From: a virus
DNA length: 35,044 nucleotides
Strand: one strand, 5' to 3'
Virus record (IMG/VR): IMGVR_UViG_3300009506_000118
Span: 1-35,044 of that record
The notes under the pieces were generated by a model. The model saw only the letters and a program-made list of their open reading frames with translations, was not told where the DNA came from and did no database searches. Each line of letters opens with the position of its first letter. The first letter of the stretch is position 1. The position numbers and the translations under genes are program-made. This document shows positions 31,277 through 35,044 of this stretch, piece by piece.

Positions 31277-32701
31277 ATGGCACTGACAAAACAATCGGTA
31301 AGCAGTAACACTGTTGCTGCTGGTTATAATAAGAACTTCAATACGATCTACGATGCAATGTTGAAGCCGCAGGTTTTCGGAGAGCTCATCGATCTCTACG
31401 GAAAAGGACTGGGGATCTTCGACATGTTGTACTTCGCGGGGAACGTAGTTGATGTTAAAGGCCACAAGCAGACCGTGTGGTCACAGGGGGCTATTCAAAA
31501 GCCCATCACCCTATTGGGTACTATCGCAACCGGCGCAGCCGGAGCGGATATTACCTTTAAGATCGCCACCGCTGAATACGACGCGAACTACAAGACGTTC
31601 CTGTCGGTCAACGACGCGATCCTTATCCCAGAGGACTATATGGGAAGTACATCGAGCGGACCCGCTAAGTATCAGGTAACTGCCACTTCGGGATCCACTA
31701 ATGACATTACCTATACAGCCTCTCCTTTCCTGAGCACTTATCAGGTTACTACCGCAGTACCCACAGCCACCAAGCTGATGGTTACCGGTGGAAACTACGC
31801 TCCCGGATCTCAGGGCGCCTCAAGGAAATCCCGTGGCTGGTATTCAGCTGATTTCTACACCGCCATCAAAAGGGCTGCCTTCCTTATCGAAGGATCGATC
31901 CAGAGTGATGAGCGCTGGCAGGATCTGTTGAAGAATGGCGAGACCGGGATGTTCTCTAAAGCCTCTGTTGAGGCCGACTTCTTACTGAACTCCTTTATCA
32001 ACGACGAGTTGTTCCTGGGCGAGGTTCCTACCAACACAGGTCTTACCATGGCCAACCGCGAGAGCGATGACAACGCCATCTACGGTACCAAAGGTTACTG
32101 GAGGCACCTGAAAGACGGAGGTTGCTGGCAGGAGTACACCGACAGTTATGAGATCGCTGACTTCGACGATGTCAAGGAAGTGTTCCGTAGCCAGGGTGTG
32201 GTCAACCAGGCCGCTCTGTTTGGAGTCGGAAGTGGGCTGAACCAGGATATCGAAAACGCCGGTCTGGACTTCCTGAAGGAGTACAGTGGTGGAACCGACC
32301 TGATGAGGAACATGGACGAAGTGGGTATTAAGTTCCGGAAGGTTCTGAAGAACTCCATCCTGTTCAGTATCGTCGAGCTGGTCTCGTTCGATAACCCCCA
32401 GACCTACGGCCTATCGGCCTATGACTGGAAGAACAGCGGGTTCATAATTCCTAATGAGTACGGAACCGTGAAGATGGGTGACGAAAATTCCGAGTCCATC
32501 TCCATGAGTAACCTTACTCTTGGCCATAAGAACTACAACGGTGAAGACCGTACCAGGGTTTCTGGTGTTCTCGGTGGCGTGAACGGAATGGGATACCGGT
32601 TCGTGGACACCTATGATGATGTCCGTGGTGAACTGTTGGCTGAGTTCATGTTGATTGCAACTAAACTCAACCAGATGATTGGTGTTACCAAAGCATCCTA
32701 A
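31277..32701 (+). CDS. Major capsid protein
   Basis: Protein of 474 aa between the scaffold gene and a strong terminator. The size and the mixed alpha/beta sequence fit an HK97-fold capsid protein of Bacteroidota podoviruses. Features: a polar N-arm with FNTIYDAMLKPQVFGE, an insertion of Ser/Thr-rich strands (110-180), a helix with KRAAFLIEGSIQSDERWQD (spine helix type), and a regular end (YDDVRGELLAEFMLIATKL). No protease cleavage site can be told. It lies 19 bases after the scaffold gene in the same operon. Confidence 0.8.
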   Translation: MALTKQSVSSNTVAAGYNKNFNTIYDAMLKPQVFGELIDLYGKGLGIFDMLYFAGNVVDVKGHKQTVWSQGAIQKPITLLGTIATGAAGADITFKIATAEYDANYKTFLSVNDAILIPEDYMGSTSSGPAKYQVTATSGSTNDITYTASPFLSTYQVTTAVPTATKLMVTGGNYAPGSQGASRKSRGWYSADFYTAIKRAAFLIEGSIQSDERWQDLLKNGETGMFSKASVEADFLLNSFINDELFLGEVPTNTGLTMANRESDDNAIYGTKGYWRHLKDGGCWQEYTDSYEIADFDDVKEVFRSQGVVNQAALFGVGSGLNQDIENAGLDFLKEYSGGTDLMRNMDEVGIKFRKVLKNSILFSIVELVSFDNPQTYGLSAYDWKNSGFIIPNEYGTVKMGDENSESISMSNLTLGHKNYNGEDRTRVSGVLGGVNGMGYRFVDTYDDVRGELLAEFMLIATKLNQMIGVTKAS

Positions 32702-32710
32702 TATTTTTAC

Positions 32711-32743
32711 GGTGAGGAGGGAGCAATCCCTCCCACCTTTTTT
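32711..32743 (+). terminator. Intrinsic terminator after the capsid gene
   Basis: GGAGGGA (32716-32722) pairs with TCCCTCC (32727-32733) around a GCAA tetraloop. The outer GGTG/CACC pairs extend the stem past one bulged A. Six T follow. Confidence 0.92.
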
Positions 32744-32763
32744 CTAACCAAACCAGAAACAGT

Positions 32764-33882
32764 ATGTTACTAATCAATGGGAAGCAATTCATTCCCACAT
32801 CCAAAGACCCGGAGCATGCGATCCAGCGCGCTCATTACGAGGAATCCATTAAGTACATCAAGGAGACCTACGGACAGAATGGCAGGAACAATACCCTGAA
32901 GCTGATCCGTAGAAAGGAACCGGTCCGCAATGCCACCGGCCTACTGGAAGAGACCTCTCCTATGATCTTCCCGGCTAAGGCCTATCCCACGATCCAGTTC
33001 GCCCAGAGCGATGCCAAAAAGGCAGAGTCCATGGGGGGGATTGAGACCTGGGCCTACTCGAAGAACCGGCCCCTGAGAAAGAATGATCAGTTCGAACCCG
33101 ATCCTAAGAGTATTAAAATCATGTCTCATACCGAGCTCCTGGATATGGTCACCCAGATGGATCTGATCTACTTTCTTCTGTACAAATCACCGAAGGTCTA
33201 CTACCCACCGGCTATTGAACAGGGCAAGGTCCGGCGCGGCGATCTCATTGTTGAGGACAAGGCCGCTATGGCGCGCGAGAGGATCCGCAAAGAGCGGGAC
33301 GAACTCAAGCTCCGTAACGCCATTATGGCGCCCGATCAATCCTATCCCCTGCACTCCGATGCTGCCCTGCGCAAGGTCGCGGCAGCCTGGGGCCTGGATG
33401 GAGCTACTGATCCCTATGAGAGTGTGGATGAGCTGCGGCTCAGACTCCGTGAGAACGTCGTGGGCGCTGAGAAGCTCAAGTCCAAGCGGAACCGCGGGAA
33501 AGGTGTTGCTGAGTTCCTAGAGATGATCAACTTCGATGATGCCGTTCGCCAAAGAGCACTGATCATGTATGCCTTGGATCACAAGAAAGTAGTCTATGAC
33601 TGGAGCAAGATGCGATATCTGTATGCCAGTACCGACACAGTTCTGGCAGATATCCCCGCCAAGGATAAGGATGAACCCTTCGATTACCTGTCTCAGTACC
33701 TACTCAATGAGGTAAGGGCAAAGGAATGGGATCTATTCCGGAAAGAGATCATTGATGAGCAATACATCGAATCCCTGGCGTATGATGATCTGAAATGGTT
33801 GGCCAAGCAGAACGATCTGACGGTCAGCCAGAAAAATACGGAACAGCTCAAGAAAGAGCTGACAGACTTATACTGCGCGTAG
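32764..33882 (+). CDS. Unknown structural-region protein with SAP/LEM-like end
   Basis: Protein of 372 aa after the capsid terminator. It is charged and helical (KKAESMGGIETWAYSKN; MARERIRKERDELKLRN). Two regions resemble short LEM/SAP-type helix-extended-helix motifs: RKVAAAWGLDGATDPYESVD near 207-226 and LKWLAKQNDLTVSQKNTEQL near 344-364. Such motifs bind nucleic acid or other proteins. No promoter box was found before it, so it may be read through from the capsid operon or from an unrecognised promoter. The role is unknown; its place suggests a head or head-completion protein. Confidence 0.6.
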   Translation: MLLINGKQFIPTSKDPEHAIQRAHYEESIKYIKETYGQNGRNNTLKLIRRKEPVRNATGLLEETSPMIFPAKAYPTIQFAQSDAKKAESMGGIETWAYSKNRPLRKNDQFEPDPKSIKIMSHTELLDMVTQMDLIYFLLYKSPKVYYPPAIEQGKVRRGDLIVEDKAAMARERIRKERDELKLRNAIMAPDQSYPLHSDAALRKVAAAWGLDGATDPYESVDELRLRLRENVVGAEKLKSKRNRGKGVAEFLEMINFDDAVRQRALIMYALDHKKVVYDWSKMRYLYASTDTVLADIPAKDKDEPFDYLSQYLLNEVRAKEWDLFRKEIIDEQYIESLAYDDLKWLAKQNDLTVSQKNTEQLKKELTDLYCA

Positions 33883-33904
33883 CGTAGTGTTTCTGGTGGT
33901 TAGG

Positions 33905-33932
33905 GCCTCGTCACGATGTGGCGGGGCTTTTT
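33905..33932 (+). terminator. Intrinsic terminator
   Basis: GCCTCG (33905-33910) pairs with CGGGGC (33922-33927), one G-U pair, followed by five T. Confidence 0.8.
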
Positions 33933-33944
33933 GCGTTGCAGTTG

Positions 33945-33962
33945 CGGGTGAGACCAAAAAAC
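33945..33962 (+). repeat. CGGGT...A6 junction element, copy 4
   Basis: CGGGTGAGACCAAAAAAC. Its A-run also serves as the upstream A-tract of the promoter at 33981. An ATG follows it directly and opens a 14-codon frame. Confidence 0.65.
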
Positions 33963-33988
33963 ATGTGCCCCCAAAATAATTACCTTTG
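33956..33988 (+). promoter_or_regulatory. Promoter of the connector gene (A-tract plus TACCTTTG)
   Basis: A six-base A-run at 33956-33961 and TACCTTTG at 33981-33988, 19 bases apart. The leader to the ATG at 34004 is about 10 bases. Confidence 0.8.
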
Positions 33989-34007
33989 TAAAAAACCTGA
34001 AGAATGA
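33963..34007 (+). other. Possible 14-codon leader ORF
   Basis: Begins right after junction element copy 4 and ends by ATGA overlap with the connector start, encoding MCPQNNYLCKKPEE. It could couple translation on read-through transcripts. Transcripts from the promoter at 33981 would start inside it and lack its ATG, so it may be chance. Confidence 0.2.
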
Positions 34008-34747
34008 TTTCGGTAAGTTCTGTCTATGATACAATATTAGACCTCATCCGCAAGGACCAGCACGGACACGCCTTTAATATCACGGAGTTCAATAACATCA
34101 TCGACGTTGTTAATAAAGAACTCTACACAACCCTCACCAAACAGATCGGAAAGGATGTTGAAGTGATGGAAGATCTTAAAGAGTTTGTTACGCCCAATAC
34201 CGGTACAAGCCTTACCAATGGAGTGGGTAATCTGCCGAGCGACTATGACAGGATCCTGGGCGAACCCTGGTATACCAGCGGTACCGATGAGATCCCGATT
34301 GATATAGTCGATTATGCTGAGTTTACATGGCGCAGGGGTGATGAGCTGACCAAACCAACACTGGCTAATCCTATCGCTTTTATAGTTGGGGTAAGTGGAG
34401 TTAACCGGCAGATTTATGTCTGGCCAGCAAGTGGTATAACCACGATTAAATTCAACTATCTCACCGCACCGACTACTCCCTTTTTGGATTACTACGTGGA
34501 TGAGGATGCCGAGTATACCTACCTGGCAGAGGGAGCAACGAGCATAAGCCTTCCCAGCGGGGCCGAGTATAGGGATGGTACGTTGGGGCCTGGCACAATA
34601 TCAACCTCCCAGACCGTTGACTTGGAGTGGGAAGCCGAGAAGATGCCGACAATTGTTGCGATGGTGCTGCAGAAAGCAGGCATTATTTTAGAGAAACAAT
34701 TACCCGTTCAGTACGGAGTAGCCAGAGAAGTAAAAGAAACCGATTAA
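34004..34747 (+). CDS. Head-tail connector / adaptor protein
   Basis: Protein of 247 aa. The N-terminal helices SVYDTILDLIRKDQHGHAF and FNNIIDVVNKELYTTLTKQ, the GVGNLPSDYDRILGEP segment and later IYVWPASGITTIKFNYLTAP are typical of ring or adaptor proteins that sit below the portal in Bacteroidota podoviruses, comparable to P22 gp4-type adaptors. The end helix (MPTIVAMVLQKAGIILEKQL) fits this too. It would close the filled head and bind the tail. The assignment uses fold pattern and gene order. Confidence 0.65.
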   Translation: MISVSSVYDTILDLIRKDQHGHAFNITEFNNIIDVVNKELYTTLTKQIGKDVEVMEDLKEFVTPNTGTSLTNGVGNLPSDYDRILGEPWYTSGTDEIPIDIVDYAEFTWRRGDELTKPTLANPIAFIVGVSGVNRQIYVWPASGITTIKFNYLTAPTTPFLDYYVDEDAEYTYLAEGATSISLPSGAEYRDGTLGPGTISTSQTVDLEWEAEKMPTIVAMVLQKAGIILEKQLPVQYGVAREVKETD

Positions 34748-34748
34748 T

Positions 34749-35044
34749 ATGAAACAGATTTTTGCAGGTTCGGGTAAAACTAAAAAACTTATCCTCCTCT
34801 TCTTCCTTATCCTTATAGGTGTAGTAGCCAGTTCCCAGACCACTTTGGATACTATCAACTACAGAGGAGATCCCCACTATACCGGTGGTGATGATCTGGA
34901 AGAATCCTTTAGGAAGACCAATGTCATGACCATGGAGCTGGAGGATAGGATCGATGGTATAGGTGTCGCAGCTTACGATACCACTTACCTGTATGGGACC
35001 AAGCTCCAAAACATATCGGATAGTGTAGCCGCCAATGCCGATTC
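34749..35044 (+). CDS. Exported protein, N-terminal part (partial)
   Basis: A frame that runs off the right edge after 98 codons. It starts one base after the connector stop. Junction element copy 5 lies inside its coding sequence and reads SGKTKK. A hydrophobic signal segment follows (LILLFFLILIGVVASSQ) with probable cleavage before Gln. The mature part is Asp/Thr/Tyr-rich (TTLDTINYRGDPHYTGGDD) and resembles the start of the mature depolymerase at 19932. I infer another exported, surface-related phage protein, perhaps a tail or stem component. Confidence 0.65.
   Translation, partial: MKQIFAGSGKTKKLILLFFLILIGVVASSQTTLDTINYRGDPHYTGGDDLEESFRKTNVMTMELEDRIDGIGVAAYDTTYLYGTKLQNISDSVAANAD
34771..34788 (+). 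repeat. CGGGT...A6 junction element, copy 5
   Basis: CGGGTAAAACTAAAAAAC, identical to copy 2. It lies 22 bases into the coding frame of the last gene, 6 bases behind an imperfect -7 box (GATTTTTG). Confidence 0.7.

Overview
The window reads as a stretch of a tailed double-stranded DNA phage genome that infects a Bacteroidota host. All genes lie on the + strand, are packed head to tail, and mostly overlap by 1 to 8 bases (ATGA, TAATG and TGATG junctions). Nearly every intergenic gap carries a TAnnTTTG box, the -7 element typical of Bacteroidota promoters. Three proteins carry Bacteroidota-style signal peptides that would leave an N-terminal Gln. No integrase, tRNA or CRISPR array was seen. The phage hallmark genes (DnaB helicase, large terminase, portal, scaffold, capsid, connector) are in order. 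Terminase, portal and capsid sizes are compatible with crAss-like or other Bacteroidota podoviruses, but that placement is inference.

Layout. (1) 1-3819: the end of an unknown gene, a T4 Pnkp-type 3'-phosphatase, a promoter/terminator unit that may make a small RNA, a structured RNA just before a replication-initiator-like gene, two small genes and DnaB. (2) 3854-5025: five small hypothetical genes, two of them membrane proteins. (3) 4997-18680: about 13.7 kb of glycan genes read as one long operon. It holds at least seven glycosyltransferase-type genes (one split in two), two carbohydrate sulfotransferase-like genes, a UDP-GlcNAc 2-epimerase, a HAD-nucleotidyltransferase fusion, a short DegT aminotransferase, a GNAT acetyltransferase, a GDPD-like protein and a WavE-like protein. 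(4) 18681-23978: a second small-RNA-like unit, then exposed virion proteins. Two are paralogues with long pure Ser/Thr tracts. One is a large tail protein with a signal peptide, a lectin-like domain and a polysaccharide-lyase-14-like domain. Two holin-like membrane genes and another structural gene follow. (5) 24066-35044: packaging and head genes, namely a putative small terminase, large terminase, portal, two small membrane or exported proteins, scaffold, major capsid protein, an unknown protein, a connector, and the start of another exported protein.

How it may work together: the glycan island can make and polymerise sugars, add amino, acetyl and sulfate groups, and sits directly before genes for mucin-like Ser/Thr-rich virion proteins. 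The most interesting reading is that the phage decorates its own particle with a (sulfated) glycan. The alternative is that it rebuilds the host surface polysaccharide to exclude competitors, while the lyase-like tail protein cuts that polysaccharide on entry. The sequence alone does not decide between them.

Regulation: six promoters share an A-tract 18-20 bases before the -7 box, and five gene junctions in the virion region carry a near-identical CGGGTRARACYAAAAA element. Six hairpin terminators or terminator-like structures separate the blocks.
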